25,457 nucleotides of DNA from UBA1723 sp018066165 (GCA_018066165.1 JAGHRX010000119.1:1-25457), one strand, 5' to 3'. Positions 16,201-23,705 are shown, counted from the stretch's first letter. Numbers and translations: made by a program. The notes: generated by a model not told the origin, from the letters alone.

Positions 16201-18276
16201 CTCCATAGTATATGTAGCGTGGTTTGGATACTCGTTACTTACCCAATCCTCAAAGTTTGAACCTGAGATTGTACTTGTCAAACAGATACGTGGATTAAGT
16301 GTATCTCTTGCGACGACGCGGAATGACACAGAGTCGATTGTAGCATCCAATCCACCAGTCTTGAATCCTGGCACATCACCGATATTCCAAACAATCTTAC
16401 CACCGCTGAACTTACCACCGTTAGAGATGCTTATGACCTCATAGTTAGGATCAATCTCTGTCTCGATCTTAACTCCCTTAGCATCCGCACTACCATAATT
16501 ACGATACTGAACAGTGTAATCGATTGGATCATCAACGTAAGCGTATGTCTTATCCACTGACATATATACCTTCATGTTGGCAGCCGACTTCATGTCGCTT
16601 GCTGGATGCCAGTTACCTGTGTAAGTCAACAATGGCAAGCAACGGAACCATCCATGGAAGTATTTAGGCATACTCTCGATGTATCTCTCATCATCTGTCA
16701 AAGCACTCGACTCTCCAGATGCGTCATCCCACATCAACTCACTCTGGCGATACATGTCGGCGATCAAATCCAAATCCTCATTGATAACAACGGCTGGAGC
16801 GGCACAACCCAAAGCATAGTTAGCACCGTAGTGCGACAACACGCCTCCTTCAGTGTTATAACACATCTTGATCTGAGCAGGTCCCCAGAACGATGGCTGA
16901 CCTGGGTCTGGAGAAGCACCCAACTTACCACACCACTTTCCAGAACCGTCCATTGCAGGAGGCTCCTTCATTAGTGCAGCTGCACGTAGAGCCATATCAT
17001 ACTCACTTGTGTTTGAACCCTTCTCAATCTGGTGAGTAGTAGGATTCCAAGTGTATTCAGGAGCGCCATGCCACAAATAGTTCTGTGCCATACGCCACAT
17101 TGTACGGAAGTCCTCACCCTCACTAAAGTTAGTGAATGTAGGTTTTCCATCTGTTGCCATGTTTGTTGTACCAAGACTCGAAACTAATCCTTGCGCATAA
17201 GCCTGACCGCACAACCAGTCGGAAGATGCCTCTGCACGTTTGTACTGGCCAATCTGCCAATCGTTAGCCTCGACGTCGCCACTCTCAAACCATTTAGCGA
17301 ACTCATTATAATATGCTGGAGCACAGTAGTCGGTGTGAGTGTTACCGTCTCCACCACCACCTGAGATATTACTAAACTGTGAAATATCCGGATATGTAGT
17401 CTGAGTATTTCTCCAAGAAGAGACCTCTTTACCCTTGTTACCACCCTTAACATAACCGTCGACACCGATATTACCACTCATGTGACCACCCTGATAAAGA
17501 GTACCGTCGCCATTAATTGATGTATAATTAAATGTATCAACGAATGCCTTCAAGAAATCTTCTGCAGCCTCTTTGTAAGAGATCGGCTTGCCATTAAAGT
17601 CGAGGACAGGTTTGCCATCCTGCATCATAAACTCACCCCACTGCTTGTAGGCGATTAGTAGGGCCATTGCGATATCATCATCACCGTCGGTAGCCGAACC
17701 GTGATTTTCTTCTGTACTTCCCTCCATCGCATAACAGATTGGAAGACCACCACCAAACTCATAGTTTGGAAGTCTCACCTTACCATCCTGATATCTCACA
17801 CGATGCGGGATTCGGTTATCGTGGATCCACATCCACAAACCGTTGAATGTCGCCTGGTCAGCAAAGATTGCCGCAGCCAACATCATATATCCATCACCCT
17901 CAGTACAGAACTCTGCTCCACCCTGAGGCATCTCTTTATCTCCAAACTTACGGAAATTGTTGAAAGTGATATAAGGCACACCACAATGTGTACCGCCATC
18001 GTATCTACAACGGTGGCTCATGATTTCGTATGCCTCACGACCAGTCTTTTCCATGTCGGCATGAGTAACACCTTCAGCATTATATTTTGCCAAAGTCTTA
18101 CCTGTCTTATATTCCAAGAACTGAGGATAAGGGAATGCCGGATTTCCTGAGTTGATGTTTACTTTTACATAACTGCCAGAACTCCATGTACGAGAGCTTC
18201 CTTGTGCAAACGCACTACCGAGGCTACACGTTATGGTGCAAAGCACCGCCATTAGTTTGATAGTAAATTTACCCAT
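10201..18276 (-). CDS. Giant secreted GH8 glycoside hydrolase with Ig-like modules and CHU_C (T9SS type B) domain
   Basis: A 2691-residue protein. Signal peptide 1-24 (AFA before Q25). Residues about 35-560 are a GH8 domain: CTEGDGYMMLAAAIFAD holds the expected acid Glu126, ATDGDDDIAMALLIAYKQWG is the family signature, and HTDYCAPAYYNEFAKW supplies a further acidic candidate (Asp316). Three DUF11-type domains follow (from about 567, 703 and 1103). The second and third are split by insertions of about 225 and 185 residues; the last insertion reads like a lectin/LamG beta-sandwich. About 13-14 Ig-like modules fill 1420-2600 (recurring C-E-G and WY motifs, SerB/gliding style). The end (FPSVITPNNDGVNDAF to YVGHFTLINE) is a CHU_C type B sorting domain. 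GH8 enzymes cut beta-1,4 xylan, glucan or chitosan; the substrate is not settled. It is a single-gene unit with its own promoter and terminator. Confidence 0.92.
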   Translation of the reverse strand: MGKFTIKLMAVLCTITCSLGSAFAQGSSRTWSSGSYVKVNINSGNPAFPYPQFLEYKTGKTLAKYNAEGVTHADMEKTGREAYEIMSHRCRYDGGTHCGVPYITFNNFRKFGDKEMPQGGAEFCTEGDGYMMLAAAIFADQATFNGLWMWIHDNRIPHRVRYQDGKVRLPNYEFGGGLPICYAMEGSTEENHGSATDGDDDIAMALLIAYKQWGEFMMQDGKPVLDFNGKPISYKEAAEDFLKAFVDTFNYTSINGDGTLYQGGHMSGNIGVDGYVKGGNKGKEVSSWRNTQTTYPDISQFSNISGGGGDGNTHTDYCAPAYYNEFAKWFESGDVEANDWQIGQYKRAEASSDWLCGQAYAQGLVSSLGTTNMATDGKPTFTNFSEGEDFRTMWRMAQNYLWHGAPEYTWNPTTHQIEKGSNTSEYDMALRAAALMKEPPAMDGSGKWCGKLGASPDPGQPSFWGPAQIKMCYNTEGGVLSHYGANYALGCAAPAVVINEDLDLIADMYRQSELMWDDASGESSALTDDERYIESMPKYFHGWFRCLPLLTYTGNWHPASDMKSAANMKVYMSVDKTYAYVDDPIDYTVQYRNYGSADAKGVKIETEIDPNYEVISISNGGKFSGGKIVWNIGDVPGFKTGGLDATIDSVSFRVVARDTLNPRICLTSTISGSNFEDWVSNEYPNHATYTMERNCVDILANRTLMIKKKANRTKLNPNDAVTFTVEFSNSSEGGEGSWMNGGRDHVNLSYGNTIMESYGFRQFYRFWNDAHEAYIDLGNYRMSYFMNDGAAIGLYDEADNPTGWTFQLDNGNDMTKYGWMPNGATTKFTYQKLPTGSDEHGKWNQRIMIQFPKTLMATTTHVYDKLDSKYLLHKGGWGPCFFRTVLKTNPAQQVTERVKDDWSYDPKLEINNLAGQEQIYTLVSPNFADYNNLGYDVTVHSRYACDPLDNDNYDRVLVEEFDGYTWRRIIGRGPLPGREAYDVTVIDTIPYELEWVCWKDSTALKDDKGEKIKATYTPAANPKSAGYTGIVKWTIPTMLVGEQDKLVYMCKARDLGCPDVDDTYYMNVAWISSKTDSPDSSRVDLMTTCTELPPQAEPQDALFKKASKKKVMIGDDITYTLTFKNTLGSTTDVDCKSTSGLIKLGNGILPEIGTKGYKLQTKGDGTPFFFAHDHCYGADGEVFFTIEDGSNNQETYIVFRYEGGTPGKADFKGVAMKIMVNKDGKNFFGFYLYDNGKQIDAQGTSWQDSPITFMGSPTEVKFKFVLKGEKLYMYINDEDDEWTNVAKDWNVTAKGPGYFGAYVNSNGNASCQMSQFKTNLDYAFDITIGDDLPAELSDITNISDKGTYDASKHTITWPTFATTAKDAMAPNDSVVYTFDATVDACDKFVNNYGWATVYGLDSLKVLNTVECGEVECDLTEVVASLALEEICDGDSTYIKTVATPKSKNYTYEFFSGKTSLNEKPIKADSFFVKEAGSYSVTVYNEEIPGCKLSSDPVKLTVNPLPAEALENGVALCDGESLDLSKAGIEGFDLTWYIDNVGAFEVEDLNIDGENVNNEYYYTVTDKTTKCTGKIEVMEVSKEAIPAVPTVTSPKEFAVGAGKEDITKLATSDDARVVWYESETSTDSLRTPITVSVATEDTITYYVSAISKGGCESEREKVVIYITSSNKPKVSDTTLCIGETVDVTALVETPEKGQTLIWCDASGAPVDEPTPFKSETPGETKYYVKSTNGTAESDVAEITITTMGVGAAITAPVSYCEDATAEKLVATTDESSLSEYVKADNASKFEWYLGGVKLDEDALIPSTSKVSSTTTNTYKVVPTYTIAKDHVCKGDTTTLDVTVKHIDAPAVNNVITYTLGDTLTDGTFKNLLAQDESAVTPGKDMTLVWYDEDMNELASAPVPTADKSMTTDVKLKYYVSQKDEDGCESVLSDVDVIISLTPVPKTKVARFCEDVAVAESIENYVEKTEATYTLKWYDADKSKGGAEIATPTISTAKISSQPTDTTTYYVCQVDEGGAESSTVPVKVIVYARPQLKTHFDTVCSRAVNLDTMWVVSNDVSNVYSSFTDESGAPLSNPTAIDKTGHYQVMGYFKMPNDTTIKCQSSTPEEIYVEIHRIDSLSIVGAASACPDASVELDAVIKGDTYDADLTYTWNQTNNSTKPETGNFVSDALTKPTKFEVTVSDGYCTKKADYTVKIGQGEVKGSIIFTEKSGNTETISAHGDPISFYACGENYTLLADLESDDNKFNWSNGETAQTISLTEAGEYEVTFVNECETSQKIVVYDAGIKNNTIAKDTILCEGAKYAMELKFTCSETPSVEWQLDGSPISTSNSISIASAKASDAGKYTYTITNRNCVVDETYGELTVSEAPKFTKIADDTTVCEGSTVAIGLKSLTPSTAKIEWESNSTLTATGLEAAVSPTETTTYRFSVSQTGGCEVKDSILVDVEEPIEFTVSPTDTIVCMSANKINLSTKITAGKPRKYSWKNDAGDELSTSPIFKAPADLIGETVYTVSLSNGVCEAVTAKSTIKVVGYPSIEAVDQKGYRDVTIIPSANNESTDVKYKVDNSEFQTSDRFNNLKYGSHTAYIMDEYGCKSDFEFITEAPGIEFPSVITPNNDGVNDAFMSETVAEAYPDAKVTIFDRYGKKLAEIKGDESWDGMYLGKRMPSTDYWYEIWIDEIRKKYVGHFTLINE

Positions 18277-18308
18277 ATATTAAACCCTATTACAATTCGA
18301 AATTATAC

Positions 18309-18328
18309 ATGTGTTTAGATGTGTTTAG
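18309..18328. repeat. 10-bp tandem repeat in the GH8 leader
   Basis: ATGTGTTTAG is repeated exactly twice (18309-18318, 18319-18328) between the putative -7 box and the GH8 start codon, a position suited to a regulatory or mRNA-level role. Confidence 0.6.
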
Positions 18329-18340
18329 TTTTAGAGTAAG

Positions 18341-18348
18341 CAAAAATA
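18341..18348 (-). promoter_or_regulatory. -7 box for the giant GH8 gene
   Basis: On the minus strand TATTTTTG fits TAnnTTTG, about 65 bases before the ATG. No convincing -33 element is seen. Confidence 0.45.
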
Positions 18349-18422
18349 GTAATATTTTCAATTTTCATCACCCATTTTAAAAAATTTATTGACAAGCACG
18401 ACTTTTGAACTATCAATTTAAT

Positions 18423-18459
18423 AAAAAAGTCGGAGCGGATTACCAAAACCAGCCCCGAC
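18423..18459 (-). terminator. Terminator of the GH43/beta-helix operon
   Basis: Minus strand: GTCGGGGC pairs with GCTCCGAC (one G-U pair) across a 15-base loop, followed by TTTTTT. It lies 22 bases past the beta-helix gene stop and separates that operon from the GH8 gene. Confidence 0.8.
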
Positions 18460-18480
18460 AAAAAATAAATTGTAATAAGG

Positions 18481-21018
18481 TTATTTCATGATAATGAGCT
18501 GAGTCTTACCATTGCTGAATTTTAATGCGTAAATTCCAGCAGGTAATCCTTTCTCTTTTATTTGTTTAGCCGCATCGACGTCGCTGCTGGCAACGATTGT
18601 CGCCAAGCGTCGTCCCATCATATCCACCACAGTGGCTTCTGTTGGCTCTGCCACAATGTCGATATTACCAGTCAACTCGCCAAGTCCTTCCTTAGTGTCG
18701 GCAAAAGCAATCCAATCGATGTTGGCGTATGCTCCACTGATTCTGATTCGTAGAATATGCTCGCCCGAAGTAATCTCCGATGTTTTGCCACTCACCACAG
18801 TATAGGTGTTCCAGTTGTCGGTCTGTGGTATCTTGACGGTGTCGGCAATCTGTGTACCGTCGACCATCATAATGAAACTTGAGAAATCCAATCCACTTGC
18901 GACATGAGCCTTGTAGAAATACTCCGCCGATTTCTCTACGTTGATTGTGTACTCTGTCCACTCGCCTTCTTGAGTATAACCGATTGCAAAACCTTTGGCA
19001 TCACTGATTGAGTCGACTGTGACGATATCCACTCCGTCGTTACGATATTGTGTGCCTTGATTCTCCACATCCTTATCGTAGTAGGCGATTCCCTGTCCAC
19101 CTAAGTCATAATCTTCCATCTCCACCTTACCAGGTAGTGTGAACGCCACGGTGTATGGCTCCTGTGGAATGGCTTCGGCAAAGTTTGGCAACGGAATCAT
19201 CTTATTCTTTATGCCTCTGTATTTTGCCTCAATACCAGCATTGCTGATGACGTTCTTATCGCTTCCGTCATTGTCGTGGGCATAATTAGTGCCACACTGA
19301 TTGCAGGCTGTCCCCTTCGGAGCATTCACAGCCACGTTATAAGCGATCTCGAATCCACTCGTTCCCTCATCCTGATAGATTGGGCAAGTCCAGTAGTCCG
19401 CCCAGTTTGAGCCATTGATGTCGTGGCTATAGTTGTACATGATCTGACCATTCTTTCCTTGGTTGGAAAGAGTGTAGATGGCAGCACCGTCGCAAAGCAA
19501 TCTTGCGATATGGTGGATCTCATTATAGTTGATCTTGTTGCCATCCATCGCAGTCTGGTTCTTTGTCCAACCGAAACCTACGGAGATTCCTGTGTAATTA
19601 GCATACGATACTTCGTTATGCTCAATCACAATATATCTCGGATAGCCACCAAGAATCGGCACTCCACCCTGAATCTCATTAGTTGTGTTGTGGACATAGT
19701 TGTTCTTCACCGTGTCGCGAGTACATATCTCATCTTTATCAGATGGATTATAACCTTTGTGAATCTCTGTCAAGGAATCCGGAGCAAACTTGCCGATTGA
19801 TATACTTGATCCTCCAATCTCAGTGAAGACGTTGCCCTCAATACGAGTGTCGTTAGTTCCAGAGGTGAAATCGAGGCCAGTCGCAGCCATCTGAGTGAAG
19901 ATATTATCTTCAAAAGTGACACGGCTTGCGTTTGTCACCTCCACGCCAGCGTTAGGATGCCAAAGCATAAACTCATTAGATTTCAAATAGCCTCTATCCT
20001 CCACCTTCACTGCATACTGTCCGGCTTGAAGATTAAGCAAGCCCTCTCTGCTCGGACGCATGAAATTAGTGTGAGCAAAGACGATACCACTGAATGAGAT
20101 ATTCTGCACCTTGTTCTTTGTGCTTTCTCCAGCGACTTGAATCAAAGTCTCAAGATTAGGAGCCACGACATTAGCCGTCGTCATATCCTCACCCTCACGA
20201 GGCATATAATAAAGAGTATTTTTATCCTCGTCGAGATACCACTCTCCTGCCATATCCAAAAGCGACATGTCATTCTCAAGATAGTAGCACTGCTGTTTTG
20301 GAGGATTACTCATAAAGGCAGTTCCTAGCATTGGGTATGCACGACGGAACAAACGAGTACGTTCAGGATCCTGTGGAATGATCTTGCAAGTGTTGCCGTT
20401 ATACTTCACATCCTCGATTCTAAGCACCTGGTCTGCCCAAGCCACCATCACATGGATCTCCGATTTCTTGATATTCTCAAGTTTCTTGATCTGGTCAGTG
20501 TAGACGTCGAAAGCCCTGCCGAAAGTATCGACCTTTGCAAGACGGTTGAAATAGTGGTCGCCATTAGCCTTGACATTAGGATGACGTGCTCGAATGGCTT
20601 TCTTTCCGTTGACATAAAGCTGACGGAATCTATTCTCCACTCCTTTGACACACCAGATATTCTTATCCGCGTCGTAAAGTTCCCATCCGTTCACCGGAAC
20701 TCCTCCCGTCACCAATGGAGTCTCACCTGGAGCAGCTTTGTAGCGGACATAATGTCCGTTAGTTCCACCGTCGGCATTGGAAAGACGCAAAGTGCTGGTA
20801 AGCTGATATGTGCCTTCATGAAGATAGACGTTGATATCTTCCGACATTGATTTATTTACTCCACGCACTGCGCGCTGAGCCTGCTCCAAAGTCTTGAAGG
20901 GAGCAGTCATCGTACCCTCTGAAGCATCATTACCGCTTGGAGAGACGTGGAAATCAATTGCGTTGGCATTGCTGACGAAGCAAGCCAACATAGTAAATAG
21001 TAAGTAAGGTATTTTCAT
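18481..21018 (-). CDS. Secreted right-handed beta-helix protein (GH141-like) with CBM6 and T9SS type A domain
   Basis: An 845-residue protein with a signal peptide at 1-20. Residues about 22-620 are a parallel beta-helix. It opens with FHVSPSGNDASEGT and continues with RYKAAPGETPLVTGG and RQLYVNGKKAIRARHPN, a pattern I associate with GH141 (fucosidase/xylanase) and related beta-helix glycosidases such as GH120. Repeated N-N-Y-V-H, EIHHI and NYSHDING rungs fit the fold. Residues about 629-775 are a CBM6 (YDLGG, GEWTEYTINV, NIDWIAF), and 780-845 a type A sorting domain ending PAGIYALKFSNGKTQLIIMK. The ATG follows the GH43 stop by two bases, so the two are tightly coupled. The glycosidase family is less certain than the secretion route; a pectin lyase-type activity cannot be excluded. 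Confidence 0.82.
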   Translation of the reverse strand: MKIPYLLFTMLACFVSNANAIDFHVSPSGNDASEGTMTAPFKTLEQAQRAVRGVNKSMSEDINVYLHEGTYQLTSTLRLSNADGGTNGHYVRYKAAPGETPLVTGGVPVNGWELYDADKNIWCVKGVENRFRQLYVNGKKAIRARHPNVKANGDHYFNRLAKVDTFGRAFDVYTDQIKKLENIKKSEIHVMVAWADQVLRIEDVKYNGNTCKIIPQDPERTRLFRRAYPMLGTAFMSNPPKQQCYYLENDMSLLDMAGEWYLDEDKNTLYYMPREGEDMTTANVVAPNLETLIQVAGESTKNKVQNISFSGIVFAHTNFMRPSREGLLNLQAGQYAVKVEDRGYLKSNEFMLWHPNAGVEVTNASRVTFEDNIFTQMAATGLDFTSGTNDTRIEGNVFTEIGGSSISIGKFAPDSLTEIHKGYNPSDKDEICTRDTVKNNYVHNTTNEIQGGVPILGGYPRYIVIEHNEVSYANYTGISVGFGWTKNQTAMDGNKINYNEIHHIARLLCDGAAIYTLSNQGKNGQIMYNYSHDINGSNWADYWTCPIYQDEGTSGFEIAYNVAVNAPKGTACNQCGTNYAHDNDGSDKNVISNAGIEAKYRGIKNKMIPLPNFAEAIPQEPYTVAFTLPGKVEMEDYDLGGQGIAYYDKDVENQGTQYRNDGVDIVTVDSISDAKGFAIGYTQEGEWTEYTINVEKSAEYFYKAHVASGLDFSSFIMMVDGTQIADTVKIPQTDNWNTYTVVSGKTSEITSGEHILRIRISGAYANIDWIAFADTKEGLGELTGNIDIVAEPTEATVVDMMGRRLATIVASSDVDAAKQIKEKGLPAGIYALKFSNGKTQLIIMK

Positions 21019-21020
21019 TT

Positions 21021-23057
21021 TTATTCTATAATCACTGAAACGCCTGCCTTTTCATCGGCAGATTTCAAAATATATACGCCTTTTTCAAAACCTTTGGCTT
21101 TCAAGATTTCCTTTGGTGCGACGGAATTGTTCACGTTGATTGTGCCGACTTTCTTTCCGTCGACATTATAAACAGTATAATCTCCGCTAAGGATTGGAGC
21201 ACTCACGATTTCTGAGACATCTGTGTTTTTATCAAGGAATTCAATCCAGTCGATGTTGATCCAGTCTCCTTCAATCTGAAGTTTCAAGATATGCTCACCT
21301 TCTGGCAACACTTTTGTTGTCTTAGTCTCAGCAATCAAATACGACTCCCATTCTCCACCATTGTCTGCTGTCTGGATGAAATCTGAGATTGCCTCACCGT
21401 CGAGATAAAGTTTGATTCCTGCCTTATCATTTCCAGTAGACAAGCGAGCACGAATCTTATACTCGTCAGCCATCTTGACATTGACTGTGTACTCAAGCCA
21501 CTCCCCTTTTTGTGCGTAGCCCACAGCATAACCGTCGATCTCATCTGATTTATACACGTCGACACCATCTTTACGGAATGCCTCTCCACGGTTTTGTCCG
21601 TCCATGTCATAGTAGGCTTTACCCGAACCACCAAGGTCATACTCCTCTGCCTGAATCTTACCAGGGATCTCAGCTGGCTCTCCATTGTATGGAGTCTGAG
21701 GGATATTGTGAGACTGGTCTACAAAATACCAGTAGTCGAAGTCGAACATGTCTGTGTTGGAACCAGAGAATGTGAAGAAGATATCATGAAGTCCAGTGAC
21801 ATTCATCACCTCTGCCTCAACCTCAGTCCAAGCATTGTTTGTAGGGTTTACATTGACAGAAGAAACAATTTGTCCATCCTTCTTATCCAAACGAACCTCC
21901 AATGTGCCACCCTTTCCTGAAGCACAACGAACGGACGCAACAAACTTGAACGCTCCCTCTTCTCCAAAGTCGACGGAACGGACCTTGATGAAATCACCTT
22001 TGTCGATTCCCTTCACGAAGATGTTGTTTCTGTCGTTGTAGTCCATACGCAATCCGTGAGACGAAGCCTTTGTCTCAGCCTCCACTCTTGAATATGGATC
22101 AAGATTCTTGACTGCGTTCTTCACGCCAAGACTTGTGGCTGGGATGAATGGGATAGAACCGTCGGCTCCATAATTAAACTCCTCCACGCAACATGAACGA
22201 GTGAAGCCTCCAGTGTAGCCCTCCTCACCACGTAGGTTCTGGTTGTGGTAGAAATAATAGGCGTGACCTTTGAAATCAATCACACCGGAGTGGATTGTGA
22301 AGGCGAAATTATTAACCTCATTCTTGTTTCCACCCTCCTGAATGATTCCACGAGATGTCCACGGACCTTCGATGCTGTTGCTTGTGGAATATGAGATTTT
22401 CTCAGGCACACCATGAGAAGCGTAGATCATATAATAAAGACTGTTATGTTTGTGGATCCACGGACCTTCCGTATACTTATAATTCGATTCCGAAGTAAGG
22501 TTTGTCTGATGCACCTGACCATCTACAGAGACCATATCCTTGTTAAGCTTGCACCAATAAAGTTTTGGATTACCCCAAAACAAGTAAGCCTGACCGTTGT
22601 CGATGAAGACAGTAGGATCGATATAATCCCAGTTAGGTCCGACAAGTGGTTTGCCGATAGCATCCTTATAAGGTCCGGCAGGGTGATCAGCCACAGCCAC
22701 ACCGATAGCACGCGGACCCTTATATGTAGTAGTAACGTAGAAGTAATACTTACCGTCTCTCTCAATCATCTGAGAAGCCCAGGCAGCATCCTTATCAGCC
22801 CAAGCAAAACCGTTATTCTTCATCGGCACACCACGGTCAGTCCAGTTGACCATGTCGACTGAAGAGAAGACTCTCCACTGGTTCATTGTGAAATAATCCA
22901 CACCATCCTCATCGTGGGAAGTGAACACAAAGACAGTGTCACCGATCACCACTGGCGCAGGGTCGGCAGTAAAATCCGTCTGGAAGATCGGATTGTCAGC
23001 CCAAATAGATGCCGACGTCATAAGAGCCGCAGCAGTTAGTAAAATGTTTTTCATCAA
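21021..23057 (-). CDS. Secreted GH43 arabinofuranosidase/xylosidase-type enzyme with two CBM6 and T9SS type A domain
   Basis: A 678-residue protein with a signal peptide at 1-20. Residues 22-320 are a five-bladed GH43 domain. The expected catalytic triad is visible: Asp32 (FTADPAPVV, base), Asp147 (DYIDPTVF, pKa modulator) and Glu197 (YTEGPW, acid). A first CBM6 lies at about 330-452 and a second at 464-612 (GKIQAEEYDLGG, GEWLEYTVNV, NIDWIEF). Residues 613-678 are a type A sorting domain (YTVYNVDGKKV, then KGVYILKS). The arrangement resembles arabinoxylan arabinofuranohydrolases, which strip arabinose from xylan, though GH43 also includes xylosidases and arabinanases. It is first in a two-gene operon with the beta-helix enzyme, whose CBM6 is clearly related to its second CBM6. 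Confidence 0.92.
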   Translation of the reverse strand: MMKNILLTAAALMTSASIWADNPIFQTDFTADPAPVVIGDTVFVFTSHDEDGVDYFTMNQWRVFSSVDMVNWTDRGVPMKNNGFAWADKDAAWASQMIERDGKYYFYVTTTYKGPRAIGVAVADHPAGPYKDAIGKPLVGPNWDYIDPTVFIDNGQAYLFWGNPKLYWCKLNKDMVSVDGQVHQTNLTSESNYKYTEGPWIHKHNSLYYMIYASHGVPEKISYSTSNSIEGPWTSRGIIQEGGNKNEVNNFAFTIHSGVIDFKGHAYYFYHNQNLRGEEGYTGGFTRSCCVEEFNYGADGSIPFIPATSLGVKNAVKNLDPYSRVEAETKASSHGLRMDYNDRNNIFVKGIDKGDFIKVRSVDFGEEGAFKFVASVRCASGKGGTLEVRLDKKDGQIVSSVNVNPTNNAWTEVEAEVMNVTGLHDIFFTFSGSNTDMFDFDYWYFVDQSHNIPQTPYNGEPAEIPGKIQAEEYDLGGSGKAYYDMDGQNRGEAFRKDGVDVYKSDEIDGYAVGYAQKGEWLEYTVNVKMADEYKIRARLSTGNDKAGIKLYLDGEAISDFIQTADNGGEWESYLIAETKTTKVLPEGEHILKLQIEGDWINIDWIEFLDKNTDVSEIVSAPILSGDYTVYNVDGKKVGTINVNNSVAPKEILKAKGFEKGVYILKSADEKAGVSVIIE

Positions 23058-23083
23058 GTCTAGTATTTAAGTTATCATTATCG

Positions 23084-23091
23084 CAAAATTA
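23084..23091 (-). promoter_or_regulatory. -7 box for the GH43/beta-helix operon
   Basis: On the minus strand TAATTTTG fits TAnnTTTG, 26 bases before the GH43 ATG. The -33 region is weak. Confidence 0.45.
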
Positions 23092-23192
23092 AATTTCACT
23101 ACAAAATCACATTAACATAAAATAATAATCGCTTAACAAAGAAGAATGCACCTCCTATTTTGTACGTTTGTACACCATCGCATATAAAAAAC

Positions 23193-23227
23193 AAAAAGGT
23201 CGCGACGGGACTGTCGCGACCTTTTTT
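23193..23227 (-). terminator. Strong bidirectional terminator upstream of GH43
   Basis: A perfect 14-bp stem (core GGTCGCGAC with GTCGCGACC) with loop GGGACT is flanked by A and T runs on both sides. No protein gene ends at it: the lipoprotein has its own terminator at 23651-23683. A transcript from the gene-free interval above is the likeliest user. Confidence 0.9.
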
Positions 23228-23650
23228 GATTAGAATGCGTATTGTTATTGGGTATTATTGTTTCTAATTATAAATAGTTATCCGTTAGATTGGTTGCACT
23301 TGTGACTGACTAAGCATTCACAAGTGCACCGTATCTACAAATATTAAAAGCTGTTGAAAGTCGTATTCGTATGCAATTCTCTGTCGAAGGCTTCCATTTG
23401 TCGCGATGTTGCGAACAAACGAGAAGCCGACAGAAATGTTGCAAAAACCAATTTATTAAATCCTTTCACAATCCTTCTGCATTAAATGTGTATTAGATAG
23501 AGATATAACGTGTTTGTTCACACGTGGCAAATATCGCAATTAAACGAATAAGAGAGACATTGAAACGTACCAAAGAAGGTGGGCAAAAATTTAAACAAAA
23601 AGATTTTTCACGAATCCATCGGAGATTTTAAACAAAAAAGAAATAAGTAT
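23228..23650. other. Gene-free interval with several strong hairpins; candidate non-coding RNA
   Basis: No plausible coding region is seen in about 420 bases. Three palindromic structures stand out. (a) 23295-23328 is a perfect 11-bp stem, TGCACTTGTGA with TCACAAGTGCA, with a 12-base loop. (b) 23381-23433 is a 53-base hairpin of 19 pairs (CTGTC/GACAG, GGCTTC/GAAGCC, TTTGT/ACAAA, CGC/GCG) with small bulges, possibly extended by GCAA/TTGC at 23373-23376 and 23439-23442. (c) 23508-23525 is ACGTGT/ACACGT. The interval is bounded by terminators on both sides. No exact TAnnTTTG is found on either strand, so the transcript start is unknown. I do not recognise 6S, tmRNA, SRP or RNase P RNA signatures. 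Confidence 0.4.
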
Positions 23651-23683
23651 AAAAAAAAACACATCGGCGAATGCCGATGTGTT
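23651..23683 (-). terminator. Terminator of the lipoprotein gene
   Basis: A perfect 11-bp stem (AACACATCGGC with GCCGATGTGTT) with loop GAAT is followed on the minus strand by seven T residues, about 22 bases after the lipoprotein stop codon. Confidence 0.92.
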
Positions 23684-23705
23684 CACATTAATCTGAAAAA
23701 TAAAA

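Noticed and set aside
10201..23057. Classical polysaccharide utilisation locus
   Set aside because: There is no SusC/SusD pair, no hybrid two-component regulator and no ECF sigma/anti-sigma pair; the enzymes carry T9SS sorting domains.
23228..23650. 6S RNA, tmRNA, SRP RNA or RNase P RNA
   Set aside because: The hairpins do not show hallmark sequences of these RNAs that I can recognise, such as the RNase P GAGGAAAGTC core or a tmRNA tRNA-like end, so only an unassigned RNA candidate is reported.
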